From Pseudomonas sp. PDM14 (GTDB lineage Bacteria; Pseudomonadota; Gammaproteobacteria; Pseudomonadales; Pseudomonadaceae), in contig NZ_JACVAQ010000001.1 in the NCBI RefSeq assembly GCF_014851905.1, positions 992,001-1,056,000 on the forward strand: a stretch of 64,000 nt of DNA, in the 5' to 3' direction. Position 1 is the stretch's first letter; each line of letters starts with the position of its first letter. Shown here in pieces: positions 1 through 9,062 of this stretch. The notes below the pieces were generated by a model that had not been told where the DNA came from, made no database searches, and saw only the letters and a list, made by a program, of their open reading frames with translations. The position numbers and the translations under genes are program-made.

Positions 1-146
1 TCAGCGGCATCGCGTCCGCGCAGGTCGGTGAACACCGGATCGCTGAACTGCACGTCGGCGCTGTAGCAGGCGGCCATGGTCTCGGCATCCAGACGCTGAA
101 AGGCCTGGTAGAAACGGGTGATCAGTTCGGCGTTGGCGTGGCTCAT
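1..146 (-). CDS. SnoaL-like / NTF2-fold protein, N-terminal part only
   Basis: The reading frame starts at an ATG on the minus strand and runs off the left edge of the window, so only about 48 residues are visible. They begin MSHANAELITRFYQAFQRLD and continue with an ACYSADVQFSDPVF-type stretch. An N-terminal helix followed by a D-P-V-F strand is typical of the NTF2/SnoaL fold (polyketide-cyclase-like or limonene-epoxide-hydrolase-like small proteins). The function of individual members is rarely known. It is divergent from the AraC-type regulator at 268, with a 121-bp gap that must hold both promoters, so control by that regulator is possible but unproven. Confidence 0.7.
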   Translation of the reverse strand, partial: MSHANAELITRFYQAFQRLDAETMAACYSADVQFSDPVFTDLRGRDAA

Positions 147-267
147 GGGGAACTCCGGTAGGCGACAAGTGGGCTCAGTATCGTCGCCAAACGGGCCGGC
201 GGCGATTGGCGCTAACGACATCTTTGTGTCAATAATCGCCAAAATCCTTTCCGGCCAGTCGCCCGCC

Positions 268-1233
268 ATGATTCGAGTCGCCCTGTACGTCGGTCCACAA
301 ACCGTGTGTTCCAGCCTGAGCATGGCCGACGATGCGTTTCGCCTGGCCAACCTGCTGGCCGGCGAACGCCTGTTCGAGACGTTCCGGGTCAGCCAGGACG
401 GCCAGCCGGTGGAGCTCGGCTTCATGCAGGTACGTGTGGATGGAGACCTGCAGCGCGCCGAGCAGGCCGACCTGGTGCTGATCCCGGCCAGCGGCAGCTC
501 GGTGCCCCGCATGCTTGACGGTAATGCCCCCCTGCTAGCCTGGCTGGCTCATCGCCCTGTCCGCCAGCAACTGGCCAGCCTGTGCAGCGGCGCATTCCTG
601 CTCGGCGCCGCTGGCGCGCTGGACGGCCGCCGCGCGACGACGCACTGGTCGCTGGCCGGCGATTTCCGTAAGCGTTTCCCCCTGGCGCAACTGCAGATCG
701 AGCAACTGTTCACCGAGGACACCAACCGCTTCTGCTCGGGCGGCGCCCAGGCGGGCCTCGACCTGTGCCTGCACCTGGTCGCCTGGCACGCCGGCGACTG
801 GCTGGCGCAGCGCCTGGCCAGCAGCCTGGTGGTCGAACGTGAACGCGGCCCGCAGGCGCGCTTCGCCCCGCTGCTACCCGAGCCTGGCGCTGAAGACGGG
901 TTGATCGCACCGCTGCTGCGCTGGTTGCAGCAGCACCATCACGAAGCCATCGATCTGGAGCGTCTGGCGGCTCAGACGCACTGCTCGACCCGTACCCTGC
1001 TGCGACGCTTCAAGGCGGCCACCGGGTTGACGCCCAACGACTATTTGCAGCGCCTGCGCATCAGCGCCGCACAGACGGCCCTGCGCAACCCGGCGCGCTC
1101 GCTGGAGCAGGTGGCGATGCAGGTCGGGTACGCCGACCGTGCGACCTTCGCCAAGCTGTTCAAGCAATTGTGTGGTGAGACGCCCGGAGCGTTCCGCAAG
1201 CGCCTTAACCATCGGCCGGCCACGCCCCAGTAG
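268..1233 (+). CDS. GlxA-family AraC-type transcriptional regulator (DJ-1/PfpI + AraC HTH)
   Basis: This is a 321-residue regulator. The N-terminal half is a DJ-1/PfpI (class I glutamine-amidotransferase-like) sensor domain with a nucleophile-elbow-like S-L-C-S-G-A-F segment followed by G-A-A-G-A-L-D-G and the T-T-H-W motif. The C-terminal ~100 residues form an AraC double helix-turn-helix, with the conserved G-Y-A-D-R-A-T-F-A-K-L-F segment of the second HTH. The frame is open further upstream to 118. I chose the ATG at 268 because family similarity begins directly there (MIRVALYVGP) and the upstream extension overlaps the divergent gene. GlxA-type proteins usually control catabolism of amines or amino-acid derivatives; the ligand here is unknown. 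Confidence 0.85.
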   Translation: MIRVALYVGPQTVCSSLSMADDAFRLANLLAGERLFETFRVSQDGQPVELGFMQVRVDGDLQRAEQADLVLIPASGSSVPRMLDGNAPLLAWLAHRPVRQQLASLCSGAFLLGAAGALDGRRATTHWSLAGDFRKRFPLAQLQIEQLFTEDTNRFCSGGAQAGLDLCLHLVAWHAGDWLAQRLASSLVVERERGPQARFAPLLPEPGAEDGLIAPLLRWLQQHHHEAIDLERLAAQTHCSTRTLLRRFKAATGLTPNDYLQRLRISAAQTALRNPARSLEQVAMQVGYADRATFAKLFKQLCGETPGAFRKRLNHRPATPQ

Positions 1234-1273
1234 GAACCCATTTGCTGGCAGCTACAAAAAACGTCACGCAAAG

Positions 1274-1299
1274 AAAAGGGAGCCCGCAGGCTCCCTTTT
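1274..1299. terminator. Bidirectional Rho-independent terminator
   Basis: An 11-bp stem (AAAAGGGAGCC / GGCTCCCTTTT) with a CGCA loop lies between the convergent AraC regulator gene and aapP. The A/T runs on both sides make it usable in both directions. Confidence 0.85.
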
Positions 1300-1315
1300 C
1301 TCGTTACCGCCGAAC

Positions 1316-2077
1316 TCAGTGCAGGATCTGGCTGAGGAACAGCTTGGTCCGTTCGTTCTGCGGGTTGGTGAAGAAGGCGTTGGGCTCGTTCTGTTCGACG
1401 ATTTCGCCCTTGTCCATGAAGATCACCCGGTTCGCCACGGTGCGGGCGAAGCCCATTTCGTGGGTCACGCAGAGCATGGTCATGCCGTCCTGGGCCAGGC
1501 CGATCATGGTGTCGAGCACCTCTTTCACCATCTCCGGGTCGAGGGCCGAGGTCGGCTCGTCGAACAGCATGATCTTCGGCTTCATGCACAGGGCACGGGC
1601 AATCGCCACGCGCTGCTGCTGGCCGCCGGAGAGCTGGCCGGGAAACTTGTGCGCCTGCTCCGGAATGCGCACGCGCTCCAGGTAATGCATGGCGATTTCC
1701 TCGGCCTGGCGCTTGGGCATCTTGCGCACCCACATCGGTGCCAGGGTGCAGTTCTGCAGCACGGTCAGGTGCGGGAACAGGTTGAAGTGCTGGAACACCA
1801 TGCCCACTTCGCTGCGGATCGCCTCGATGTGCTTGAGGTCGCTGGTCAGCTCGGTACCGTCGACCACGATGCGCCCCTGCTGGTGTTCTTCCAGGCGGTT
1901 GATGCAGCGGATGGTGGTCGACTTGCCGGAACCCGACGGGCCGCAGAGGACGATGCGCTCGCCCTGCTGCACGTTGAGGTTGATGTCCTTGAGCACGTGG
2001 AACTGGCCGTACCACTTGTTCACGCCCTGCAGCTGAATGATCGGCTCGGCGTTTGGCTGTTTGTTGGCTTCACTCAT
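1316..2077 (-). CDS. aapP: General L-amino-acid ABC transporter, ATP-binding protein
   Basis: The 253-residue ATPase energises polar amino-acid uptake with AapJ, AapQ and AapM. Walker A (GPSGSGKST) lies at residues 46-54, the ABC signature is [15 protein letters not shown], and Walker B is followed by the [10 protein letters not shown] segment. The high match to polar-amino-acid ATPases and its place as last gene of the aapJQMP cluster support the specific call. The ATG at 2077 gives the usual family length; an open frame continues upstream through aapM but carries no family similarity. Eleven base pairs separate it from aapM, so the two are co-transcribed. Confidence 0.93.
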   Translation of the reverse strand: MSEANKQPNAEPIIQLQGVNKWYGQFHVLKDINLNVQQGERIVLCGPSGSGKSTTIRCINRLEEHQQGRIVVDGTELTSDLKHIEAIRSEVGMVFQHFNLFPHLTVLQNCTLAPMWVRKMPKRQAEEIAMHYLERVRIPEQAHKFPGQLSGGQQQRVAIARALCMKPKIMLFDEPTSALDPEMVKEVLDTMIGLAQDGMTMLCVTHEMGFARTVANRVIFMDKGEIVEQNEPNAFFTNPQNERTKLFLSQILH

Positions 2078-2088
2078 TGATCTGACTC

Positions 2089-3186
2089 CTAACGCTTGTG
2101 GCCGGTATCCAGCTTTCTCTCCAGATGCATGGAGTAGCGGGACATGCCGAAACAGAAAATCCAGAACACCAGGGCGGCGAACACGTAGCCCTCGGTGGCC
2201 ATACCCAGCCAGGCCGGATCGGTGGTGGCTTGCTTGATGCTGTTGAGCAGGTCGAACAGGCCGATGATGATCACCAGGCTGGTGTCCTTGAACAGGGCGA
2301 TGAAGGTGTTGACGATGCCCGGGATGACCAGCTTCAGGGCTTGCGGCAGGATCACCAGGCCCATGGTGCGCCAGTAGCCCAGGCCCATGGCCGCGGCGGC
2401 CTCGTACTGACCTTTGGGGATGGCCTGCAGGCCGCCGCGCACCACCTCGGCGATGTACGCCGACTGGAACAGGATCACGCCGATCAGGGCACGCACCAGC
2501 TTGTCGAAGTTCATGCCTTCGGGCAGGAACAGCGGCAGCATCACCGAGGACATGAACAGCACGGTGATCAGCGGCACACCGCGCCAGAACTCGATGAAGG
2601 TCACGCAGATCACGCGAATCGCCGGCATGTTGGAGCGACGCCCCAGGGCCAGCAGGATACCCAGCGGCAAGGCACCGGCGATACCGACGGCGGCGATCAC
2701 CAGGGTCAGCATCAGGCCGCCCCACTGGCTGGTCGATACTTCGCTGAGGCCGAAGAAACCACCGTGCAGCAGCCAGAACGCCAGCAGCGGATAGACCACC
2801 AGGAAGCCCGCACCGTACAACGCCTTGCGCGGCATCGCCGGGACGAACAGCGGTGCCGCGCCGATGACTGCCAGCCACAGGGTCAGATCGACCCGCCAGC
2901 GCAGCGCTTCCGGGTAGAAGCCGTACATGAACTGGCTGAAGCGTTCCTTGATGAACACCCAGCAGGCGCCCTCGCTGGTGCAATCGGCACGGGTGGTACC
3001 GGTCCAGTCGGCCTGGAACAGCGCCCACTGCAGCAGCGGCGGCACGATCTTCCACACTAGGTAGATGGCCAGCAGGGTCAGCAGGGTGTTGAACCAGCTG
3101 GAGAACAGGTTGCTGCGCAACCAGGCCACCACGCCGACGCTCATTGGCGGCGGCGGCAAATCAGGTTTGAAGGTATGAGTCTGCAT
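2089..3186 (-). CDS. aapM: General L-amino-acid ABC transporter, permease AapM
   Basis: This 365-residue inner-membrane permease has a first TM segment near residues 30-50, a periplasmic loop with two Cys (around D-C-T-S-E-G-A-C), more TM segments and a C-terminal BPD_transp_1 (HisM-like) domain containing the EAA-type loop [10 protein letters not shown]. The long N-terminal extension compared with simple HisM/HisQ permeases is characteristic of AapM. It starts 10 bp after the aapQ stop. It forms the heteromeric channel with AapQ. Confidence 0.92.
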   Translation of the reverse strand: MQTHTFKPDLPPPPMSVGVVAWLRSNLFSSWFNTLLTLLAIYLVWKIVPPLLQWALFQADWTGTTRADCTSEGACWVFIKERFSQFMYGFYPEALRWRVDLTLWLAVIGAAPLFVPAMPRKALYGAGFLVVYPLLAFWLLHGGFFGLSEVSTSQWGGLMLTLVIAAVGIAGALPLGILLALGRRSNMPAIRVICVTFIEFWRGVPLITVLFMSSVMLPLFLPEGMNFDKLVRALIGVILFQSAYIAEVVRGGLQAIPKGQYEAAAAMGLGYWRTMGLVILPQALKLVIPGIVNTFIALFKDTSLVIIIGLFDLLNSIKQATTDPAWLGMATEGYVFAALVFWIFCFGMSRYSMHLERKLDTGHKR

Positions 3187-3195
3187 GGCTGCTCC

Positions 3196-4383
3196 TTACC
3201 GCTCGATCAGCGCAATGCGCTTGTTGTACCAGTTCATCAGGATCGAAATGCTGATGCTGATGGCCAGGTACACGCTCATGGTGATGGCAATCGCCTCGAT
3301 CGCCTGTCCGGTCTGGTTGAGTACCGTACCGGCGAACAGCGAGACCATGTCCGGATAGCCGATACCGGCGGCCAGCGACGAGTTCTTCGCCAGGTTCAGG
3401 TACTGGCTGGTGAGCGGCGGGATGATCACGCGCAGGGCCTGCGGGATGATGACCTTGCGCAGGGTCACGGTGGGCTTGAGGCCCAGCGAACGTGCAGCTT
3501 CGGTCTGTCCGTGGCTGACCGCCTGGATGCCGGAGCGCACGATCTCGGCGATGAACGCCGCGGTGTACACGGTCAAAGCCAGAGTCAGGGCCATCAGCTC
3601 GGGAATGATCACCACACCGCCACGGAAGTTGAAGCCCTTGAGCTCCGGTACGGTCCAGTGGAAGGGGTCACCGAACAGCAGAACGCACAGGCCCGGCACC
3701 AGCAGCAGAATGGCGATCGACGCAATCACGGTACGGAACGGCTTGCCGGTGGCCTCGAAGCGCTTGCGCGCCCAGCGGGTGAGCATGACCACGGCGACGA
3801 TCGACAACACCAGGGCGATAAAGAACGGCAAGAAGCCATCGGTTGCCGACGGGCCTGGCATGTTCAGGCCGCGGTTGCTGAGGAAGAAGGTGTCGGCGAT
3901 GTTCACGCCCTGCTTCGGCCCTGGCAGCGGCAGCAGCACCGCGAAGTACCAGAAGAAGATCTGCAGCAGCGGCGGGATGTTGCGGAAGGTCTCAATGTAG
4001 ATGGTTGCCAGCTTGCGGATCAGCCAGTTCGGCGACAGGCGCGCGACACCGAGGATGAAGCCGAGCAAGGTGGCGAACACGATGCCGATCACCGACACCA
4101 GCAGGGTATTGAGCAGGCCGATGACGAAGACGCGGCCGTAGGAGTCGCTCTCGGTGTAGTCGATCAGGTGCTGGGAGATACCGAAGCCGGCGCTGTTATC
4201 GAGAAACCCGAAGCCGGAAATGATGCCGCGTTGTTGCAGGTTGGTCTGGGTGTTGTCGAACAGATACCAGCCCAGGGCGATGACGGCGACGACGGCAAGA
4301 ATCTGGAAGACCCAGGCGCGGATCTGCGGGTCGGTCCATACCGATGGCCGCGGACGCGAGGAATTGGTGGCAGTGTTTTGCAT
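3196..4383 (-). CDS. aapQ: General L-amino-acid ABC transporter, permease AapQ
   Basis: This 395-residue permease has an N-terminal TM segment after a short basic cytoplasmic tail, several additional TM helices and a C-terminal BPD_transp_1 domain with the coupling loop E-A-A-R-S-L-G-L-K. The IPQALRVIIPPLTSQYLNL segment is typical of polar amino-acid permeases. The extra TM helices between the two halves of the permease domain are the known hallmark of AapQ. It follows aapJ after 94 bp that fold into two strong hairpins (4398-4468). Confidence 0.92.
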   Translation of the reverse strand: MQNTATNSSRPRPSVWTDPQIRAWVFQILAVVAVIALGWYLFDNTQTNLQQRGIISGFGFLDNSAGFGISQHLIDYTESDSYGRVFVIGLLNTLLVSVIGIVFATLLGFILGVARLSPNWLIRKLATIYIETFRNIPPLLQIFFWYFAVLLPLPGPKQGVNIADTFFLSNRGLNMPGPSATDGFLPFFIALVLSIVAVVMLTRWARKRFEATGKPFRTVIASIAILLLVPGLCVLLFGDPFHWTVPELKGFNFRGGVVIIPELMALTLALTVYTAAFIAEIVRSGIQAVSHGQTEAARSLGLKPTVTLRKVIIPQALRVIIPPLTSQYLNLAKNSSLAAGIGYPDMVSLFAGTVLNQTGQAIEAIAITMSVYLAISISISILMNWYNKRIALIER

Positions 4384-4397
4384 AGTAGCCTCATGAA

Positions 4398-4468
4398 AGC
4401 TCCGCGCTCGTACCGCAGCGCGGAGCTCATGGAATCAGGAACACCATCGCCCCGCGAGGGGGCGATGG
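4398..4468 (-). promoter_or_regulatory. Two GC-rich hairpins between aapJ and aapQ
   Basis: Two perfect stems fill the gap: 11 bp at 4398-4408/4417-4427 and 10 bp at 4444-4453/4459-4468. Neither is followed by a U-run. Such intercistronic stems after periplasmic-binding-protein genes are known to protect the upstream message from 3' exonucleases and so raise binding protein over permease. That role is inferred here. Confidence 0.65.
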
Positions 4469-4477
4469 CACGGCAGG

Positions 4478-5506
4478 TCAGCGCACCGGCGGTGCGTACT
4501 GCATGCCACCCTTGTTCCACAGGGCGTTGAGGCCACGCTCGATCTTCAGCTCGCTGCCGGCACCGACGTTGCGATCAAAGATTTCAGCGTAGTTACCCAC
4601 TTGCTTGACGATCTGAACGGCCCAGTCTTTCGGCAGTTTCAGGTCTTTGCCGAAGTCACCCTCGGCACCCAGCAGACGTGCGATGTCCGGGTTCTTGGTG
4701 GACTTGGCCATTTCCTCGACGTTGGCCGAAGTCACGCCCAGCTCCTCGGCGTTCAGCTGTGCGTAGAGCGACCAGCGAACGATGTCGAACCATTCCTCGT
4801 CACCCTGACGTACGGATGGGCCGAGCGGCTCCTTGGAGATCACTTCCGGCAGAACGACATAATCGTCCGGAGCGGCCAGCTTGATACGCTGAGCGTAGAG
4901 CTGGGACTGGTCGGAGGTCAGTACGTCGCAACGACCGGATTCCAGCGACTTGGCGCTTTCGTCGGAGGTGTCGTACGTGATCGGGGTGTACTTCAGACCG
5001 TTGGCGCGGAAGTAGTCGGCCAGGTTCAGCTCGGTGGTGGTACCGGCCTGGATGCACACGGTGGCGCCGTCCAGTTCCTTGGCGCTGGAAACGCCGAGTT
5101 TCTTGCTGACCAGGAAGCCTTGACCGTCGTAGTAGGTCACGCCGGTGAAGTTCAGGCCCATGGCCGCATCACGCGAGCTGGTCCAGGTGGTGTTGCGCGA
5201 CAGCACGTCGACTTCGCCCGATTGCAGCGCGGTGAAGCGCTCTTTGGCGGTCAGCGGGCTGAATTTCACTTTGGAGGCGTCGCCGAATACAGCGGCAGCT
5301 ACGGCGCGGCAGATATCCACGTCGATACCCAGGTAGTTACCCTTGGCGTCGGCGTAGGAGAAACCTGGCAAACCATCACTGATACCGCATTGCACGAAGC
5401 CTTTCTTCTTCACCGCATCCAGAGTGGCACCCGCGTGCGCGAAACCGCTCACACCGAGTACCGCAGCCGTGGTCAATACAGCCAGGGTGGATTTCACCAT
5501 CTTCAT
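4478..5506 (-). CDS. aapJ: General L-amino-acid ABC transporter, periplasmic binding protein
   Basis: This 342-residue SBP_bac_3 protein has a Sec signal peptide (MKMVKSTLAVLTTAAVLGVS..., cleavage after a F-A-H-A stretch). The mature part begins A-T-L-D-A-V-K-K-K-G and carries the family features Y-L-G-I-D-V-D-I-C-R and the S-R-D-A-A-M-G-L-N-F segment. It captures amino acids in the periplasm for AapQMP. The start at 5506 is preceded by GGAGG with a 5-nt spacer; an ATG 12 bp further upstream lies over the ribosome binding site and is less likely. It is the first gene of the operon and is transcribed from a predicted sigma-54 promoter about 240 bp upstream. Confidence 0.94.
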   Translation of the reverse strand: MKMVKSTLAVLTTAAVLGVSGFAHAGATLDAVKKKGFVQCGISDGLPGFSYADAKGNYLGIDVDICRAVAAAVFGDASKVKFSPLTAKERFTALQSGEVDVLSRNTTWTSSRDAAMGLNFTGVTYYDGQGFLVSKKLGVSSAKELDGATVCIQAGTTTELNLADYFRANGLKYTPITYDTSDESAKSLESGRCDVLTSDQSQLYAQRIKLAAPDDYVVLPEVISKEPLGPSVRQGDEEWFDIVRWSLYAQLNAEELGVTSANVEEMAKSTKNPDIARLLGAEGDFGKDLKLPKDWAVQIVKQVGNYAEIFDRNVGAGSELKIERGLNALWNKGGMQYAPPVR

Positions 5507-6555
<1,049 letters not shown>

Positions 6556-6747
6556 GCGTCAAAACCGCGACATAGACGCGGGTGACAGCGCTAAGTCTCT
6601 ATCGCCCGCGTCAACTTCACGTCAAAAATCGCAGGTCCGCCCTAAAGTCCGACCACTGGTCGGTCGAAATACCCACAAGGATTGCCTTGGCGGAACGCTC
6701 GGGCATAAGTTCGGGTCAGGTATCTCTGCTACAGGGAGAGTTTCGTG

Positions 6748-6795
6748 ATGCCGTTTATTTCCGTACGCAAGCCAGGCTTTTCACCACTTCGATGA
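6748..6795 (+). CDS. Possible 15-codon leader ORF coupled to the diguanylate cyclase gene
   Basis: An ATG preceded by GGGAGAG at 7 nt opens a 15-codon frame starting M-P-F-I-S-V-R-K. Its TGA stop overlaps the ATG of the cyclase at 6792 in the arrangement ATGA. The cyclase start itself has no visible Shine-Dalgarno sequence, so reinitiation from this mini-ORF would explain its translation. Third-position GC is low for this genome, so a regulatory rather than a conserved peptide role is more likely. Existence is inferred. Confidence 0.4.
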   Translation: MPFISVRKPGFSPLR

Positions 6796-7730
6796 AAAAC
6801 GCCCACTGGCAGCAAGATCTGCAACAAGTCAAACAGGTGCGTCTATTCCAGAACGTCGCCGCAGACAGCCTTGAGCAATTGCTCAGAGAGTTCCGTGCCT
6901 GCGAGCTGGAAACCGGTGAAGTGCTGCTATCGCCGTTCAATCGCAACCAGTTCCTCTACCTGCTGCTCGATGGTGAACTGAAGGTCTACCTGGGCTCGCT
7001 GGACAACCAGCCAGTCAGCACCCTGCTGCCGGGCGAGTGCGCCGGAGAGATCAGTTTCATCGACAACGATCATCCCTCCGCCTACGTCGTCGCAACCGCT
7101 CCTTCGCTGGTGCTGCGTCTGCACCGCGAATCGCTGGTCAACCTGTTCAAGCAGTCGCCACAGCTGATGCAGAATCTCCTGGAACTGCTTTGCGACCGCG
7201 TTCGCCAGGGCAACCGGATCATCCTCGACAGCGAGCAGAACGCCAATGTCGACACCCTGACGGGTTGCTTCAACCGCCGCTGGCTGGAGCACGTGTACGA
7301 GCGTGAAAGCACCCGCTGCGCGTTCAACGAACAGCCGATGTGCATGCTCATGCTCGATGTCGACCACTTCAAGGCCTACAACGACCAGCACGGCCACCTC
7401 GCCGGCGACTACGCCCTGTGCCTGGTGGCCCACACCCTGCGCAACCAGCTGCGCCCCAAGGACAGCATGGCCCGCTACGGTGGCGAGGAGTTCGTCATTC
7501 TCCTGCCGGAGATCGACGAGGAAGAAGCCCGCAACATCGGCGAACGCCTGCGCCAGAGCCTGGAACAGATCAGCTCCTTCTATTCTCCCGTCGGCATCCT
7601 GCCGGGCGTCACCGTGTCCATCGGCATGGCCCTGATGCAGCCCAAGGACAGCCTCGAGGGCCTGATCGCCCGTGCCGACTGCGCTCTGTACAAGGCCAAG
7701 CAGCAAGGTCGCAACTGCCTCTGCGGCTGA
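6792..7730 (+). CDS. Diguanylate cyclase with N-terminal cyclic-nucleotide-binding-like domain
   Basis: This 312-residue cytosolic protein has a CNB/CRP-like beta-roll (residues ~20-130), a short helical linker and a GGDEF domain. The active site is GGEEF at 230-234. Metal-binding Asp is in the L-D-V-D-H-F segment, and an intact product-inhibition I-site, RPKD, lies at 221-224, exactly five residues before it. Synthesis of c-di-GMP is therefore expected, with feedback inhibition. In the CNB domain the phosphate-binding cassette keeps G-E but has H-P-S-A where cAMP binders have Arg, so classical cAMP binding is doubtful. The start at 6792 was chosen because similarity begins there and because of the coupled mini-ORF; the frame is open back to 6582. 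Confidence 0.85.
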   Translation: MKNAHWQQDLQQVKQVRLFQNVAADSLEQLLREFRACELETGEVLLSPFNRNQFLYLLLDGELKVYLGSLDNQPVSTLLPGECAGEISFIDNDHPSAYVVATAPSLVLRLHRESLVNLFKQSPQLMQNLLELLCDRVRQGNRIILDSEQNANVDTLTGCFNRRWLEHVYERESTRCAFNEQPMCMLMLDVDHFKAYNDQHGHLAGDYALCLVAHTLRNQLRPKDSMARYGGEEFVILLPEIDEEEARNIGERLRQSLEQISSFYSPVGILPGVTVSIGMALMQPKDSLEGLIARADCALYKAKQQGRNCLCG

Positions 7731-7809
7731 TTCGGCAACACGCTCGAAGCAGCCCGCATTCCCCCTCTGATAGAGTCCGCGCATAACAACAACGCCCGGA
7801 TGGCACGTC

Positions 7810-8970
7810 ATGCGCAAACTCCTGCTCACCCTGCTGGTTCTGATAATCGTCGGCTGCGGCGTCTTCCTGAGCCTACCCACCTTGATCGACCGCCACATGA
7901 ACAGCGTCGCCGCCCCTGCGCCCTACCCGGCCAGCGCGCCTGCGGAACAACTGCACCAGACCCTGTTCGTTGCCGACCTGCACGACGACGCCCTGCTCTG
8001 GCAGCGCAACCTGCTCGAACACCATGACTATGGGCACTCCGACCTGCCGCGCCTGCTCGACGGCCATGTCGGCCTGCAGGTGTTCTCCACCGTGACCAAG
8101 ACTCCACGCGGCCTGAACTACGAGAGCAATGCCGCCACCACCGACAATATCACCCTACTGGTCATGGCCCAGCGCTGGCCACGCGCTACCTGGAACAGCC
8201 TGCTCGAGCGCGCGCTGTATCAGGGGCAGAAGCTGCAGGAAGCGGCGGATGGCAGCCAGGGCCGCCTGCAGCTAATTCGCACACGTAGCGATCTTGCCGC
8301 CTTTATCAGCACCTGGCAGAAGGACCCGCAGCATGTCGCCGCCCTGCTCGCCACCGAAGGCCTGCACCCACTGCAAGGCAAACTGGAAAACGTCGACCGC
8401 CTGTACGACGCCGGGTTTCGCATCACCGGCCTGACCCACTTCTTCGATAACGAAGTCGGCGGCTCGGCGCACGGGCTGAAGAAAGGCGGCCTGACGCCGT
8501 TCGGCCACAAGGTCATCGCCCGCCTCGAACAAAAAGGCATGCTGATCGACCTGGCCCACGCCTCGAAGCCGCTGATCGACGACGTACTAAAAATCGCCAA
8601 ACGCCCGTTGCTGGTCTCGCACACTGGCGTCGCCGGCACCTGCCCCGGCACCCGTAACCTCAGTGATGCGCACCTGCAGGCCATTGCCGCCACAGGCGGG
8701 CTGATCGGCATCGGCTACTGGGAAGCCGCCGTCTGCGAAACCTCGACGGCCGCCATCGTGCGCGCCATTCGCTACACGGCAGACACGGTAGGTGTCGAGC
8801 ACGTGGCCCTCGGCTCGGACTTCAACGGTACGGTGCACACACCATTCGACACCACCGGCCTGGCACAGATCACCGAAGGGCTGCAGGGCGCCGGCTTCAG
8901 CCAGGCCGACATCGCCTTGGTCATGGGCGGCAACGTGCAACGCCTGCTGCTCGCCAGCCTGCCGCAATAA
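7810..8970 (+). CDS. Membrane dipeptidase, peptidase family M19
   Basis: This 386-residue metallopeptidase resembles renal dipeptidase. One N-terminal TM segment (residues ~4-22) should anchor it on the periplasmic face. Metal ligands and active-site motifs are visible in order: D-L-H-D-D-A, L-A-T-E-G-L, D-L-A-H-A-S, V-S-H-T-G and G-S-D-F-N-G. Members hydrolyse dipeptides, including those with D-residues, and some act on L-Ala-gamma-D-Glu-type or beta-lactam substrates. The specific substrate is unknown. The gene stands alone between the cyclase and the helicase, with a hairpin after its stop. Confidence 0.85.
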   Translation: MRKLLLTLLVLIIVGCGVFLSLPTLIDRHMNSVAAPAPYPASAPAEQLHQTLFVADLHDDALLWQRNLLEHHDYGHSDLPRLLDGHVGLQVFSTVTKTPRGLNYESNAATTDNITLLVMAQRWPRATWNSLLERALYQGQKLQEAADGSQGRLQLIRTRSDLAAFISTWQKDPQHVAALLATEGLHPLQGKLENVDRLYDAGFRITGLTHFFDNEVGGSAHGLKKGGLTPFGHKVIARLEQKGMLIDLAHASKPLIDDVLKIAKRPLLVSHTGVAGTCPGTRNLSDAHLQAIAATGGLIGIGYWEAAVCETSTAAIVRAIRYTADTVGVEHVALGSDFNGTVHTPFDTTGLAQITEGLQGAGFSQADIALVMGGNVQRLLLASLPQ

Positions 8971-8990
8971 CCCCGGCTGGCCGCGCGCGA

Positions 8991-9015
8991 ACCCCGTGAC
9001 ACTTCGCCACGGGGT
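8991..9015 (+). terminator. Probable terminator after the dipeptidase gene
   Basis: The inverted repeat ACCCCGTG / CACGGGGT (8991-8998, 9008-9015) is followed by the T-rich GCTTCTTGCTTT. The T-run is interrupted, so termination may be partial. Confidence 0.5.
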
Positions 9016-9062
9016 GCTTCTTGCTTTACACTGGCGGCCGTTCATTCCTTAACCAATACGAG

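Noticed and set aside
1230..1256. Possible REP element after the AraC regulator
   Set aside because: Only a weak TTTGTAGCTGCCAGCAAAT resemblance, with no inverted partner.
1316..3055. Single fused 579-codon minus-strand protein covering aapP and part of aapM
   Set aside because: The N-terminal half overlaps aapM in another frame and has no similarity; the real ATPase starts at 2077.
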